A stretch of DNA of 64,000 nt. Source: Roseihalotalea indica (GTDB taxonomy: Bacteria > Bacteroidota > Bacteroidia > Cytophagales > Cyclobacteriaceae). The notes under the pieces are model-generated. The model saw nothing but the letters and a program-made list of their open reading frames with translations, was not told where the DNA came from and made no database searches. The position numbers and the translations under genes were made by a program. Where the stretch lies: contig NZ_JAINFL010000014.1 in the NCBI RefSeq assembly GCF_022458895.1, positions 62,001-126,000 on the forward strand, written 5' to 3'. Below, one piece after another: positions 51,339 to 61,877 of the stretch (position 1 is the first letter of the stretch; every line of letters begins with the position of its first letter).

Positions 51339-53156
51339 ATGAGAGTGGCTATGAAAAATTATCTTACTAAAATATTTGGTTTGATCTGCCTTCTGCTGGG
51401 CATGTCATCCTGCGAAGATTATCTGGACAAAACCATTGAGACTGACCTTGATAAAGACGAGGTATTTAAGAATTTTAATAACGCTCAGGGATTTGTAGAA
51501 GAGATGTACGCGATGGTCGTTAACTACGGTACGGCTACCCACTGGCAGAGCTACATGTGCTACGGCGATGATGCCGTCGGTAATCAGGCCTGGCAATTCG
51601 ACTACCGCATTGACCAGGGAAGGTACTGGGACTGGATGGGAGATATCGGTACCTATTTTTCCGACCCCGACTACGATACGAACGCAGATTATCCCTTCGA
51701 CCGGGCAGGAGTTTGGCAGAGCAGTTGGGCTGGCATTCGGAAAGCAAATATTGCTATTCAGAACATTGATCTGATGGTAGATGCCACCCAGGAAGAAAAG
51801 GATGCTGTTCTCGGACAGGCATACTTCTTTCGGGCTTTCTTCCATCAGGAAATTATGAAATTCTGGGGGCGCATCCCCTACATTGATGAGCCGCTTGCTT
51901 CTGATGATTGGCAGCTAGAGCGTCCTGACACTTACAAAGAAACTGCTTTAGCCATTGATAAGGACTTTGAAATGGCTGCGCAACTGTTGCCAGAATCCTG
52001 GGATGACCATCCGGCCGGACAGAAGACCAAAGGGGCTAATCAGTTTCGGGCTACCAAAGGAGCGGCCTGGGCATTCAAAGGAAAAAACCTACTGTTTGCC
52101 GCTAGCCCCTTAATGATTGAGTCTACCAACCCTTATGAGTACGATCAGGAGCTTTGTCAGATGGCCGTTGATGCCTTTGCCGAAGTGCTGAAACTGCAGG
52201 ATGCCGGGTACTACGCTCTGGCCGACTGGGAAAACTATCAGGGTGTATTCTACTCTTTCAGTGGCACTACCGGATATCGCTATCCGGGCGGTTCTGAATT
52301 CATTTTCAGCCAGTCGGGAGATACCGGTTGGTTCCCCAGGTTTCTGGCCCAGGGGTTTCAGCTGGGTAGCCATTGTGAGCAGCGCGATACCCAGTTTCCT
52401 ACCCACAATTATATTCATTATAATTTTGGTATGGCCGACGGTTTATCTACCGAAGACAGTCCTAATTACGATCCATCTAATCCCTGGGAAGGTCGCGACC
52501 CCAGATTATACAAGTGGGTTATTCTGGATGGTGAGCAAATGGTAGAGAATCTGGGCGCAGCCAGCGGTGGCGATGAAGTGCATCGCTATGCTCAGTTTTA
52601 TGACGGTGGCGCCCACCGCTATCCCACCATTGATTTAGGAACTACCACAGGCTATGTATGCAAGAAATGGTACGGCCGATCTTTTAACTGGTTTGATAAC
52701 CAGATTGGTAATTACCTACCATTCAGATTACACATGCGGCTTACCGATGTATACCTGATGTACGCCGAAGCCGCTCACATGGCCTATGGTGCACAGCAGT
52801 CACCTTCATCTTACTCATTAACCGCCGAGCAGGCAATCAATGTTTTAAGAGATCGGGCCGGGGTAGGACCCATACAGTTTGTAGGTGATCCTCAGAAGTT
52901 TATGGATGAGGTTCGCCGGGAGCGGGCCGTAGAGCTAAGCTGGGAAGGGCACCGCTGGATGGATTTGAGACGGTGGCGCCTGGGTGAGTTAGACAAATAC
53001 AAGATGAAGACCGGCCTACGCTTTGATGAAAATCATACGTACTTCACCGAAGAATTAATTCGTACTAAGGTGTTTGACGAGAAGCACTACTGGTTGCCTT
53101 TTCCTCAGAATGATACGGAGCTATACGCGGGTTTTGAGCAAAATCCCGGATGGTAA
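51339..53156 (+). CDS. SusD-like lipoprotein 1
   Basis: 605 aa. Lipoprotein signal (GLICLLLGMSSCEDYL), SusD N-terminus with TPR-type helices (AQGFVEEMYAMVV, GQAYFFRAFFHQEIMKFWGR) and the C-terminal RagB/SusD part (VRRERAVELSWEGHRWMDLR, RRW) close to the end. It sits on the surface and caps the SusC barrel. ATG at 51339 abuts the SusC stop; an ATG at 51351 gives a shorter basic N-terminus and is equally plausible. Substrate unknown. Confidence 0.95.
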   Translation: MRVAMKNYLTKIFGLICLLLGMSSCEDYLDKTIETDLDKDEVFKNFNNAQGFVEEMYAMVVNYGTATHWQSYMCYGDDAVGNQAWQFDYRIDQGRYWDWMGDIGTYFSDPDYDTNADYPFDRAGVWQSSWAGIRKANIAIQNIDLMVDATQEEKDAVLGQAYFFRAFFHQEIMKFWGRIPYIDEPLASDDWQLERPDTYKETALAIDKDFEMAAQLLPESWDDHPAGQKTKGANQFRATKGAAWAFKGKNLLFAASPLMIESTNPYEYDQELCQMAVDAFAEVLKLQDAGYYALADWENYQGVFYSFSGTTGYRYPGGSEFIFSQSGDTGWFPRFLAQGFQLGSHCEQRDTQFPTHNYIHYNFGMADGLSTEDSPNYDPSNPWEGRDPRLYKWVILDGEQMVENLGAASGGDEVHRYAQFYDGGAHRYPTIDLGTTTGYVCKKWYGRSFNWFDNQIGNYLPFRLHMRLTDVYLMYAEAAHMAYGAQQSPSSYSLTAEQAINVLRDRAGVGPIQFVGDPQKFMDEVRRERAVELSWEGHRWMDLRRWRLGELDKYKMKTGLRFDENHTYFTEELIRTKVFDEKHYWLPFPQNDTELYAGFEQNPGW

Positions 53157-53203
53157 ACCATGGTGAAATCTAATTCATAGTCAATCATTAGAGCTACATA
53201 ATC

Positions 53204-56074
53204 ATGATAAATTCAAAGATATTTACGAAAGCATTCCTTGGGAGCTGTTTATCAGTACTTTGTCTGATGAGCAATGTTTACGGACAAGCAGATGATGATG
53301 AGAGCCAGGGAGAAACAGTTGTGCTGGAAAGCAATAGCACCTCGCTTCTTGCCAATGATACCATAGATCTGGGGTTTACGGAGAAAAGCCGGAAGGATAT
53401 TGTAGGGTCGGTATCGGCTATCCGGCCGGAATCGTACCTGCAATATGACAATACCCAGTGGGTGCGAGACGCTTTACTCGGGCGTATCACTGGGCTATCT
53501 GGTAGCGATAATATTCGGGGACTCATGGGAAGTGCCATGATCGTCGTAGATGGTATCCCCGGTCGGTCTATTGATTTGCTTAACTCGGAAGAGATTGAGC
53601 AAATTACCGTGCTAAAAGATGCTAATGCTGTAGCCCAGTACGGGGCGATGGGAAGAAACGGCGTGATCGTGGTCACCACCAAGCGGGGAAGTTCCAAGTT
53701 TCGCCGGGCAAATGTCATCGTTAACTATGGCGTACGCGAGCCAATCGCACTACCTCGCTATCTGGGCTCAGCGGACTATATGCAACTATACAACGAGGCG
53801 AGGCTCAACGATGGGCTGGATTCGGCCTTCTCTCAGCAGCAGATCAGCAACTTCCGCAATAGCACCAATCCGTATCGCTATCCCGATGTGGATTTTTATT
53901 CGAGTGAGTACCTGAAGCTTCGCACCAGTTATACCAACGTGCTGGCTGAGTTTTCGGGGGGGAGTGAGAATACCCAATATTACGTAAACTTAGGGTATAA
54001 CAATATCGGCTCCTTGGTAAGGCTCAACCCGGAGGCCAATGCGGGAAGCAACCGCTTCAATGTGCGGGGCAATATTGACTTTAAAGTAAATGACTTTATT
54101 TCCAGCAGCCTCGATGTAGTCTCCATTATCAGCTCTACCAAAACCGCCCAGAGTGATCTTCTGCTACAAGGTACCACGCGTAAGCCTCACATCTTTGCGC
54201 CATTATTGCCGGTCTCTATGATTGATACGCTCCGCAATGAAACCCTCAGTGGACAGGTAAGGGCAGCTAATATGTATAACGGAAGCTTATTAGGCGGCTC
54301 TCAGGCTTTCCAGGACAACACCCCGATAGCCAATGTGCTGGCCGGTGGGTATCAGGAGTATATCTCCCGAGTTACCCAGGTTAACAACTCAATTAATTTT
54401 GATTTAAGTAAGGTTGCCGAGGGATTATCGGCCAAAACGTATATTAGCTTCGACTTCTACAATACCTACGCCTTATCGGTTAACAATACCTTTTCTATTT
54501 ACGAACCAACCTGGAGTAATGACACCATCGTTGCCCTCAACCGGCTAGGTGATCAGGATCAGAAGGACCTGACCGAAAATGCTGAAACTCAGGGCTTCGT
54601 AACCCGCTACGGTTTCTACGGAATGCTTAACTACGATAAGCAGATTGCGGAGAAACATAGCCTAAATGCTTCTCTTATTGGCTTTGCCAACAACATGTAT
54701 TTCAGAGAGCAGGCTCAGCCGCAGAAAAATGCCCATGTAGCATTACAGGCATCGTACAACTATGATGATAAGCTGCTGCTTGACTTCAGTTCGGCTTACG
54801 TAAACTCAGTCAAGCTGCCGGAAGGAAACAGGGCAAAGTTTTCTCCTACCGTGGGGCTGGCCTACATCCTGAGCGAAGAAGATTTTATAAACAATGCCAA
54901 CTGGCTGAATTACCTTAAGCTGCGGGCTTCCGCCGGAACAATAAATTCTGACCTGGGCATTTGGGATTATTTCTTGTATCGGGAAGTATACGCTCAAAAT
55001 GGTGGCGGATACGGCTGGGCGGATGGGTTCAGTAATCAGGCTACTCGCATCCAGCAAGGACAGAACAACGATTTTGGCTATGAGCAGCGCAAGGATATCA
55101 ATATCGGCTTTGAAGCGATCTTATTTAATCGCCTCTGGGTGGAGATGAACGCCTTCCAGATTGATATAGACAATCAGGTGACCCGCCTGAACAATCAGTA
55201 CCCTTCGTATTACGAAGATTTTATGCCCTACAGCAACTATAATCTGGATCGCTTCAAAGGAGTAGAATTCGGGCTTAATTATTCCGAGTACTTTGGCCAG
55301 GTGAAAGCCGATATTGGGGCGAGAGTCATGTACGCAAACTCTGATCGGATACGAGTAGATGAAAAATACGATGATGCTTACCAAAATCGCCAGGGAAACC
55401 CTATTGATGCTTACTGGGGACTGGAAGACCAGGGCTTTTATGCGACAGATGATTTTAACGAAGATGGCTCGCTAAAAGATGGAATGCCGGCTCCAGCCTA
55501 CGGAGACGTGCAACCGGGGGATATCAAGTATCAGGATCAGAACAACGACGGAGTGGTTAACGATCAGGATGAAGTGAATATTGGCCGATGGCGAGCGCCC
55601 TGGACGTATAGCACTAATATGCGGTTTGAGTACAAAGGCTTGAGTCTTTTTGTGTTGGGAGTGGGCGAAACAGGGAGCCAGAGCATACTGAATAATAACC
55701 CGACGGGTAATTACGGGGATTATTACTGGGTAGATGGCAATGACAAGTATTCGGAGGTAGTACTCAATCGCTGGACACCAGAAACGGCTCAGACGGCGAC
55801 CTTTCCTCGTCTCTCGTCTCAGCAAAACAATAACAACTTCCGAAATTCTACCTTCTGGCTGTACAATAACTCTTTCTTCCGGATTCAGCGGGCGCAGTTA
55901 ACGTACCAGTTACCCAATACCTGGGTCAATAATATTAACATGGAGCATATCAGTGTGTATGTTGCGGGCTCTAACCTGCTTGAGTTTGCCAAGAACAAGG
56001 ATGAAAGGCAACTGATCATAGGCTCGGAGCCCATGTACCGGTATTTTTCTGTGGGTCTGAGAGCGAAGTTTTAA
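53204..56074 (+). CDS. SusC-like receptor 2, short N-terminus
   Basis: 956 aa, about 200 shorter than receptor 1. After the signal peptide there is no STN or carboxypeptidase-regulatory-like domain: KSRKDIVGSVSAIRPESYLQ begins the plug, followed by IVVDGIPGRSID, ITVLKDANAVAQYGAMGRNG and VIVVTTKRG. The barrel ends YFSVGLRAKF. It can form a gate with its own SusD but cannot signal through STN; a TonB box is not evident, so energisation by TonB is uncertain. Confidence 0.93.
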   Translation: MINSKIFTKAFLGSCLSVLCLMSNVYGQADDDESQGETVVLESNSTSLLANDTIDLGFTEKSRKDIVGSVSAIRPESYLQYDNTQWVRDALLGRITGLSGSDNIRGLMGSAMIVVDGIPGRSIDLLNSEEIEQITVLKDANAVAQYGAMGRNGVIVVTTKRGSSKFRRANVIVNYGVREPIALPRYLGSADYMQLYNEARLNDGLDSAFSQQQISNFRNSTNPYRYPDVDFYSSEYLKLRTSYTNVLAEFSGGSENTQYYVNLGYNNIGSLVRLNPEANAGSNRFNVRGNIDFKVNDFISSSLDVVSIISSTKTAQSDLLLQGTTRKPHIFAPLLPVSMIDTLRNETLSGQVRAANMYNGSLLGGSQAFQDNTPIANVLAGGYQEYISRVTQVNNSINFDLSKVAEGLSAKTYISFDFYNTYALSVNNTFSIYEPTWSNDTIVALNRLGDQDQKDLTENAETQGFVTRYGFYGMLNYDKQIAEKHSLNASLIGFANNMYFREQAQPQKNAHVALQASYNYDDKLLLDFSSAYVNSVKLPEGNRAKFSPTVGLAYILSEEDFINNANWLNYLKLRASAGTINSDLGIWDYFLYREVYAQNGGGYGWADGFSNQATRIQQGQNNDFGYEQRKDINIGFEAILFNRLWVEMNAFQIDIDNQVTRLNNQYPSYYEDFMPYSNYNLDRFKGVEFGLNYSEYFGQVKADIGARVMYANSDRIRVDEKYDDAYQNRQGNPIDAYWGLEDQGFYATDDFNEDGSLKDGMPAPAYGDVQPGDIKYQDQNNDGVVNDQDEVNIGRWRAPWTYSTNMRFEYKGLSLFVLGVGETGSQSILNNNPTGNYGDYYWVDGNDKYSEVVLNRWTPETAQTATFPRLSSQQNNNNFRNSTFWLYNNSFFRIQRAQLTYQLPNTWVNNINMEHISVYVAGSNLLEFAKNKDERQLIIGSEPMYRYFSVGLRAKF

Positions 56075-56091
56075 TTCTAAATACAACCGAA

Positions 56092-57804
56092 ATGAAAACT
56101 ATATATCAATATATCATCATTCTGGGACTGGTTGGGAGCTTAGGCTGCGAAGAACTCATTGAGCCGGTCGATGTAAACGCTTTGGGATCAGACCGCCTGA
56201 ACTATGATCCCGCGTTTGCCGAAGGAGTGCTTCTGAACGCTTACGAAGGGCTTATCAGCCAGTATACTTTCATCGAAGTGGGCACCGACGATGCGGTGAC
56301 CAACGACTTAAGCAACGGCTTCCGACGTATGGCGGTGGGTGAATGGACCGCCCAGTTCAATCCGGTAGGTCGCTGGGATAAATACGAGCCTATTTTCTAC
56401 ATCAATAAGTTTATACCCACGCTGGAAAATGTGCAGTGGAAGCGAGATTCGGCCATCAACGAGCTATTTGAAAAGCGACTGCTCGGTGAAGCCCTGGCAT
56501 TGCGGGCCTTACACCATATGTACATCCTTCAGGCGCATGGCGGAGAGGGACAGTCAGGTGAGTTGCTTGGCATTCCTTACTTCACCGAGTTCATTGAATC
56601 TGACGGAGATTTCAACGTGGCCCGTCCGGGCTTTGAGGAAACAGTCAATGCTATTAATGCCGATTTCAATGAGGCGCTGACATTGCTTCCCCTAGACTAT
56701 AATGATGACCTGACGAACGTTCCCCCGGCTTACGAAGCGTATGATCCTGAAGCGTACAAGTTTGTATTTGGCTCAAATAATCGCTTACGGATTAGTGGCC
56801 GGATTATCAAAGCCTATCAGGCGAAGCTGGCGTTGCTGGTGGCCAGCCCTGCCTTCCTGAATGGTACCGGAAATTATTATCAGGAAGCCGCCGAGCGATC
56901 AGCCGAACTGATTAATGACATAGGCGGGGTTGCTGGGTTAGATCCTAACGGAGTGGAGTTTTATAATGATGATGGCGATAAAAGCCTTACCGAACTTTTA
57001 TGGCGAAGCTCAGTCTACCGGTCTTCCTGGGTAGAAGCTGATCAACTACCACCCTCTCTGAACGGTGATGGTCGGATAAACCCTTCTAAGAATCTGGCTG
57101 ACGCTTTCCCCATGCAAAACGGATACCCTATTGCTGACCCTGCCTCCGGGTATAATGCCAGCAATCCGTATGAAGGTCGGGACCCGCGACTGGAAAAATA
57201 TATCCTTTACAATGGAGGCGAGATTGGCGGGAACGTTATTTATACGGGGCGAGGTGCCGGGATTGACCGGGTAGACTCCATCGCTCAGAAATCGACCCGC
57301 TCGGGCTATTATCTCAAAAAACTGCTGCGGCCGGATGTTGTCATCAGCTCAGACGGTTCCACCACCGATCAGGAGCATTATAATGTATTTCTCCGGTATA
57401 CCGACATCTTCCTGGTATTTGCCGAAGCGGCTAACGAGCTAGGCGGGCCAGACTTTATGGTAGGCGGAATGACCGCCCGGCAGGTCATCGCGGCCATTCG
57501 TCAACGAGCCGGGATAGCGCAACCTGACTCCTATTTGCAATCGATTAATTCACAAGAGGCTATGCGCGAACTTATCCGTAACGAACGTAGGCTGGAGCTT
57601 TGCTTTGAAGGCCACCGTTTCTGGGACATGCGACGTTGGAAGCTCGACCTGGAGGAAGATGTGGTGGGAACCTTCTTTAATGGCAGTCAGTACGCGCCTT
57701 TTGAAGTAGAGCCTCGTCAGTTTGGCGATCGGGCAATCTATGGGCCGATTCCCCAGTCTGAAACGGTTAAATTCAGTAACCTGGAGCAAAATAGAGGATG
57801 GTAA
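56092..57804 (+). CDS. SusD-like lipoprotein 2
   Basis: 570 aa. Lipoprotein signal (IIILGLVGSLGCEELIEP), SusD core (LLGEALALRALHHMYILQAH, AYQAKLALLVASPAFLNGTG) and end with RNERRLELCFEGHRFWDMRR followed by NLEQNRGW. It starts 17 bp after the second SusC stop and is its partner. Diverged from SusD 1, so the two pairs may recognise different parts or sizes of a ligand. Confidence 0.94.
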   Translation: MKTIYQYIIILGLVGSLGCEELIEPVDVNALGSDRLNYDPAFAEGVLLNAYEGLISQYTFIEVGTDDAVTNDLSNGFRRMAVGEWTAQFNPVGRWDKYEPIFYINKFIPTLENVQWKRDSAINELFEKRLLGEALALRALHHMYILQAHGGEGQSGELLGIPYFTEFIESDGDFNVARPGFEETVNAINADFNEALTLLPLDYNDDLTNVPPAYEAYDPEAYKFVFGSNNRLRISGRIIKAYQAKLALLVASPAFLNGTGNYYQEAAERSAELINDIGGVAGLDPNGVEFYNDDGDKSLTELLWRSSVYRSSWVEADQLPPSLNGDGRINPSKNLADAFPMQNGYPIADPASGYNASNPYEGRDPRLEKYILYNGGEIGGNVIYTGRGAGIDRVDSIAQKSTRSGYYLKKLLRPDVVISSDGSTTDQEHYNVFLRYTDIFLVFAEAANELGGPDFMVGGMTARQVIAAIRQRAGIAQPDSYLQSINSQEAMRELIRNERRLELCFEGHRFWDMRRWKLDLEEDVVGTFFNGSQYAPFEVEPRQFGDRAIYGPIPQSETVKFSNLEQNRGW

Positions 57805-57849
57805 CCTCCCGATAAATCATGATCACTGAACGATAAAACTTTATACGTT

Positions 57850-58878
57850 ATGAATCTTAAATATATCATGTCATTGTTTTTGGTCCTGGGGCTGGCCGCT
57901 TGCAGTAACCAGGATATTGTGTATCCGGATTATGACATCCAGGCCGGTTACTTTCCTTACCAGACCCCGGTTCGCACCTTGATTCTGGGAAACTACGATC
58001 AGGGCATTAATGAAAACGATAACAATAAGCGTTTTGAGATCGGGGTAACCATGAGCGGCATGTACGAGAATGACGAAGATCGCCTGGTGCACTTTGAACT
58101 GGACAACAGCCTGCTGGATAATGTTGCCAATGTTCAGGCATTGCCGTCCGAGTATTACTCTATAGAAGCGCAAAGTCCGGTGACCATTCCCGCCGGGGAT
58201 ACCAAAGGGAGAATAACGGTTCAATTGAATGATGCGTTCTTCAACGATCCGCTTTCGATTGCCCCCACTGGTATGGTTAACTATGTGGTGCCGGTTCGAA
58301 TTACCCGGGTAGAAAACCTGGATACATTGCTGGTCGGGGAGAGCGCAGTGGAAAACCCCAGCCGGGTAAATCCGGCCGACTGGAATGTGTTGCCTAAAGA
58401 TTATACCCTCTTTGGTATCAAGTTTATCAACCAGTATCACGGCCACTACCTGCGCCGGGGAGTAGATGTGATGACCGATGCTTCCGGTAATGAAGTGGAA
58501 AACGTATACCACAATGAGTACGTAGTGCGGGATGAAGTAGTAATGGTCAGTACCTCCGGCAACCAGTCCGTAACGCTGGAAAATAACGTAAGAAGAGGTG
58601 ATAATGCCAGCCCCGGAAGTCTGATGATGGAGTTGGTGTTTGGCAACGACAACCAGTGCACTATTCGCAGTGCGGAGGGCGATGCGTATAACATCAGCGG
58701 CAGCGGCACCTTTGCTGAAGATGCTGGCGAGTGGGGCGACAAAGCCCGGGATGTTCTTTATCTCGATTATAGCTATACCGATGCCGCCAACAATGAAACC
58801 CACGCCGTGAAAGACACTCTCGTGATTCGCGATAGAGCGGTAACATTTGAGGAATTTACCGTTGAACTGGAAAATTGA
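57850..58878 (+). CDS. DUF1735/DUF5627-type surface lipoprotein
   Basis: 342 aa. Lipoprotein signal (SLFLVLGLAACSNQD), N-terminal DUF1735/BT_3987-like domain (~25-180, with PSEYYSIEAQSPVTIPAGDT and a VRITRVENLDTL strand), and a C-terminal domain beginning near YTLFGIKFINQYHGHYLRRG that matches DUF5627. Such proteins accompany SusC/SusD and bind glycan at the cell surface. It closes the PUL transcript, 45 bp after SusD 2. A long antisense frame over it is a shadow. Confidence 0.85.
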   Translation: MNLKYIMSLFLVLGLAACSNQDIVYPDYDIQAGYFPYQTPVRTLILGNYDQGINENDNNKRFEIGVTMSGMYENDEDRLVHFELDNSLLDNVANVQALPSEYYSIEAQSPVTIPAGDTKGRITVQLNDAFFNDPLSIAPTGMVNYVVPVRITRVENLDTLLVGESAVENPSRVNPADWNVLPKDYTLFGIKFINQYHGHYLRRGVDVMTDASGNEVENVYHNEYVVRDEVVMVSTSGNQSVTLENNVRRGDNASPGSLMMELVFGNDNQCTIRSAEGDAYNISGSGTFAEDAGEWGDKARDVLYLDYSYTDAANNETHAVKDTLVIRDRAVTFEEFTVELEN

Positions 58879-59577
58879 TGAAAATAGCAGGCAGGAAGAC
58901 AACCCGTTATCCCTGTCTGCTCTTTCTCTTTATGTCGACGCACATGACACCCTCTATCTAATGGGAGTATGATACGGATGTTGCCCTCAAGAAAGTATTC
59001 AGCAGGATGAGTTACTCGATAGTTCTGAGTAATCAATCTGACGTTTGATAACACTATGAATACACCCTAATATAATCCACCCAGCAAGGGAAATACCGCT
59101 AAATCCGAACAACTAATAACATCCCACCTCCGGGTGACTTCTCAGCACGAAGGTACATACCCTTTTTCGGGATCGGGAATCACCAAAATGGGCAGGTTGC
59201 TAACAAAAATGCTTCGGGGAATAACGTATAGGCCCCACTGAAGGGTATTGCATAACTCGGGAATAACACTACAGACCCTCTGAATGGCTCCGGCTAACTG
59301 CGGAGCCGTTCCGTAGACCCGCTACGCTTCTCCCCACTAATTCAGAGTCTCGTATCGGCCACTCTAGATAGCTCCCGCAAGCTCGGGAATAACAAAATAG
59401 GGTATTTAGGTAACAAAACTATAATATTGCGTTAGTAAAACGTCCCGCTCTCCTCCTCCAGGTTAGTTCGGCAACCCCCGGAATTTATCCTAAGTATTTC
59501 TTATCTTACATAAGCTACCATTCTACCATCTACGCCCCCTAAAATTACCAACAACCCTCTAAACCCACTATACTGCT
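58879..59577. other. Gene-free 699-bp stretch with short repeats
   Basis: No credible gene. Copies of a short motif CGGGAAT(A/C)A occur at about 59174, 59217, 59258 and 59383, three as CGGGAATAAC or CGGGGAATAAC. A small hairpin GGCTCCG/CGGAGCC sits at 59286-59292 and 59301-59307. The sequence may be decayed repeat DNA. It should also hold the terminator of the PUL and the promoter of the S41 gene, neither clear. Confidence 0.5.
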
Positions 59578-61827
59578 ATGGACTTACTAAAAAAAAGAGC
59601 TTCCGTTACCTATTTAGCTAACAGAATTGTCCTTTGTATCGGTTGCTGGGCATTAATCTTTTATGCCTGCCAGGCTCAATCAGCCGAAAACGAATGGAAC
59701 TTTGATTTTGAGAAAAAAGGCAATCAGGAACTTCCGGCTCAGTGTATAAATTTGGGAACAGAGGGCTATACGGTACAACAGGATAGCAGCACCGCATATT
59801 CCGGCGATTATTCGGTGGTCATGTATCCGCAGGAGAATGCTGGAGAACAATCAATAGGAATTATATCTCACCCATTTTCGGCCAATTATGCTGGAGAAAA
59901 TATTACGCTGGAAGGATATATGAAGCTGGAAGATGTAGAGGATGGCTTTGCTGGGTTACTAATGCGTATCGACAGTGAGGCGGGACCACTGGCCTTCAAT
60001 AATGTGGAAGAAGAAAACATCCACGGTACCCAGGATTGGAAAAAATACACGGTTACCTTATCCCTACCCAAAGATGCCACCCGTATTTATGTCGCTGGAA
60101 TATTAAGTGGTACTGGCAAAGCCTGGTTTGATAACTTTAGTGTTACCATAGATGGTACCGATATTCGAGAATTAAAGCCAGTTGAAAAACCTAAGGCGCT
60201 GGCTGCCCAGGATACTGAATTTGATGAAGGTTCGGATATTCAGTTAGCCGATCTGTCGGATTTACAGACAGAAAATCTTTATCTATTGGGTAAAGTATGG
60301 GGATATGTCAAGTACAACCACCCCGAGATTGCTCTGGGGAATGTAAACTGGGATTATGAGCTACTCCGGGTGTTACCAAAAATCACCAATGCCTCATCTG
60401 AAGAAGCCGCTCAGCAGGCAATGGTCGACTGGATTCAACAGTTGGGCCCGTTGGCCGAAACCAGCGAGCCAAATACTTCAATAGAGAAAGTTAAGTTACA
60501 ACCCGATACCGGATGGATCAGCAGCGATGCCTTAGTCCATTATCCTTTACAGAATCAGTTGAATGCCCTGGCTCGGGTAGATAAACCCAAACAGCATTAT
60601 TATCTGGGCTTTGCCCCAGGGGTTGGAAATCCAATTTTCCAACACGAGAAAGCCTACTCCGGTATGTCTTTTAGTGATGATGGCTTCACATTGCTCAGCC
60701 TGTTTCGGTATTGGAATATGATAGAATACTTCTTTCCCAATCGGCATTTAATGGACGAAGACTGGGACGCTGTATTGCGTGATTTTATCCCTAAAATGGT
60801 TTCGGTTGAGGATGAATTATCTTATAAGTTGACATTACTCGAGCTTATTGGCAAAGTGCAGGACACCCATGCTAATATCTGGCAGCGCGATGCTGTGCTG
60901 GAAGAATTCTGGGGAGGAAATATAGTGCCAGTAGAACTGAAAATGGCCGAAGATCAGGTAGTGATTTCTAAAGTCTTTCCTGGGTTCGATGGCGTAGATG
61001 CATTGCAGATAGGAGATATTATTACGGAGGTCAACGGACAACCGGTAGACTCCCTGATTACCGAAAAAAGTGTCTACGCCCCGGCTTCTAACCGACCCAC
61101 CCAGTTGCGGGATGTCCTTCGTCGATTACTTAGAACCAACGAAGATTCTCTGACACTAACGTTGCAGGGAAAAGGAGCCCAGGTAGTAGCCAGTGTGCCT
61201 GCCAGTAGTGTCAATTTCTGGAAAAACGATACCCCTTCGCATACATTACTGGAAGATTCTATTGGGTACATCTATCCGGGAAGCCTTGCTCGGGGAGAGA
61301 TTGATACAATCATGGCGGATTTCATGAATACCCAGGGCCTGATTATTGATTTGCGTTGTTACCCCTCAGATTTTATTGTTTTCAGCCTAAGCAAATACCT
61401 GATGCCGCAACCTACCCCTTTCGTAAGCTTTACCCACGGAAGTATTGAGGCACCCGGTCTTTTCACCTTCACTGATCCTCTGATGGTGGGTGAGGAACGG
61501 GAAGATTATTATCAGGGAGATGTTGTCATCCTCATCAATGAGACCACCCAGAGCCAGGCGGAGTACACAACGATGGCCCTGAGAGTAGCTCCGAATGCTA
61601 CGGTTGTCGGTAGCACTACCGCCGGGGCCGATGGGAACGTGTCGGAGATCATCCTGCCCGGTAACATCCGAACCATGATCTCAGGCATCGGAGTGTACTA
61701 CCCCGATGGCGAGGAAACTCAGCGGGTAGGCATCGTCCCCGACATCGCCCTTACTCCTACCATAGAAGGTATCCGAGAAGGCAAAGACGAGCTACTGGAA
61801 AAAGCTAAGGAAGTAATTGATAGTTAG
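59578..61827 (+). CDS. S41-family (C-terminal processing-type) peptidase with N-terminal beta domain
   Basis: 749 aa. An N-terminal export signal (IVLCIGCWALIFYACQAQS; the Cys could be lipidated) is followed by a jelly-roll, carbohydrate-binding-like domain at ~35-200 (NWDFEKK-type start NEWNFDFEKKGN, KAWFDNFSVTIDG). Residues ~425-560 include a PDZ-like segment (ALQIGDIITEVNGQPVDSL). The S41 domain spans ~560-740, with likely nucleophile Ser659 in NETTQSQAEYTT and GSTTAGADGNVSEIILPG. It cleaves exported proteins; carbohydrate binding is inferred. Two hairpins follow the stop. Confidence 0.88.
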   Translation: MDLLKKRASVTYLANRIVLCIGCWALIFYACQAQSAENEWNFDFEKKGNQELPAQCINLGTEGYTVQQDSSTAYSGDYSVVMYPQENAGEQSIGIISHPFSANYAGENITLEGYMKLEDVEDGFAGLLMRIDSEAGPLAFNNVEEENIHGTQDWKKYTVTLSLPKDATRIYVAGILSGTGKAWFDNFSVTIDGTDIRELKPVEKPKALAAQDTEFDEGSDIQLADLSDLQTENLYLLGKVWGYVKYNHPEIALGNVNWDYELLRVLPKITNASSEEAAQQAMVDWIQQLGPLAETSEPNTSIEKVKLQPDTGWISSDALVHYPLQNQLNALARVDKPKQHYYLGFAPGVGNPIFQHEKAYSGMSFSDDGFTLLSLFRYWNMIEYFFPNRHLMDEDWDAVLRDFIPKMVSVEDELSYKLTLLELIGKVQDTHANIWQRDAVLEEFWGGNIVPVELKMAEDQVVISKVFPGFDGVDALQIGDIITEVNGQPVDSLITEKSVYAPASNRPTQLRDVLRRLLRTNEDSLTLTLQGKGAQVVASVPASSVNFWKNDTPSHTLLEDSIGYIYPGSLARGEIDTIMADFMNTQGLIIDLRCYPSDFIVFSLSKYLMPQPTPFVSFTHGSIEAPGLFTFTDPLMVGEEREDYYQGDVVILINETTQSQAEYTTMALRVAPNATVVGSTTAGADGNVSEIILPGNIRTMISGIGVYYPDGEETQRVGIVPDIALTPTIEGIREGKDELLEKAKEVIDS

Positions 61828-61877
61828 CTGATTTCTATAAGAATTGTAAGTGAAATATTTATACACTCTTACCAAGG

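Noticed and set aside
57871..58902. 343-codon open frame antisense to the DUF1735 lipoprotein
   Set aside because: Isoleucine/valine/histidine-rich composition of a shadow frame; the plus-strand lipoprotein has signal, domains and operon fit.
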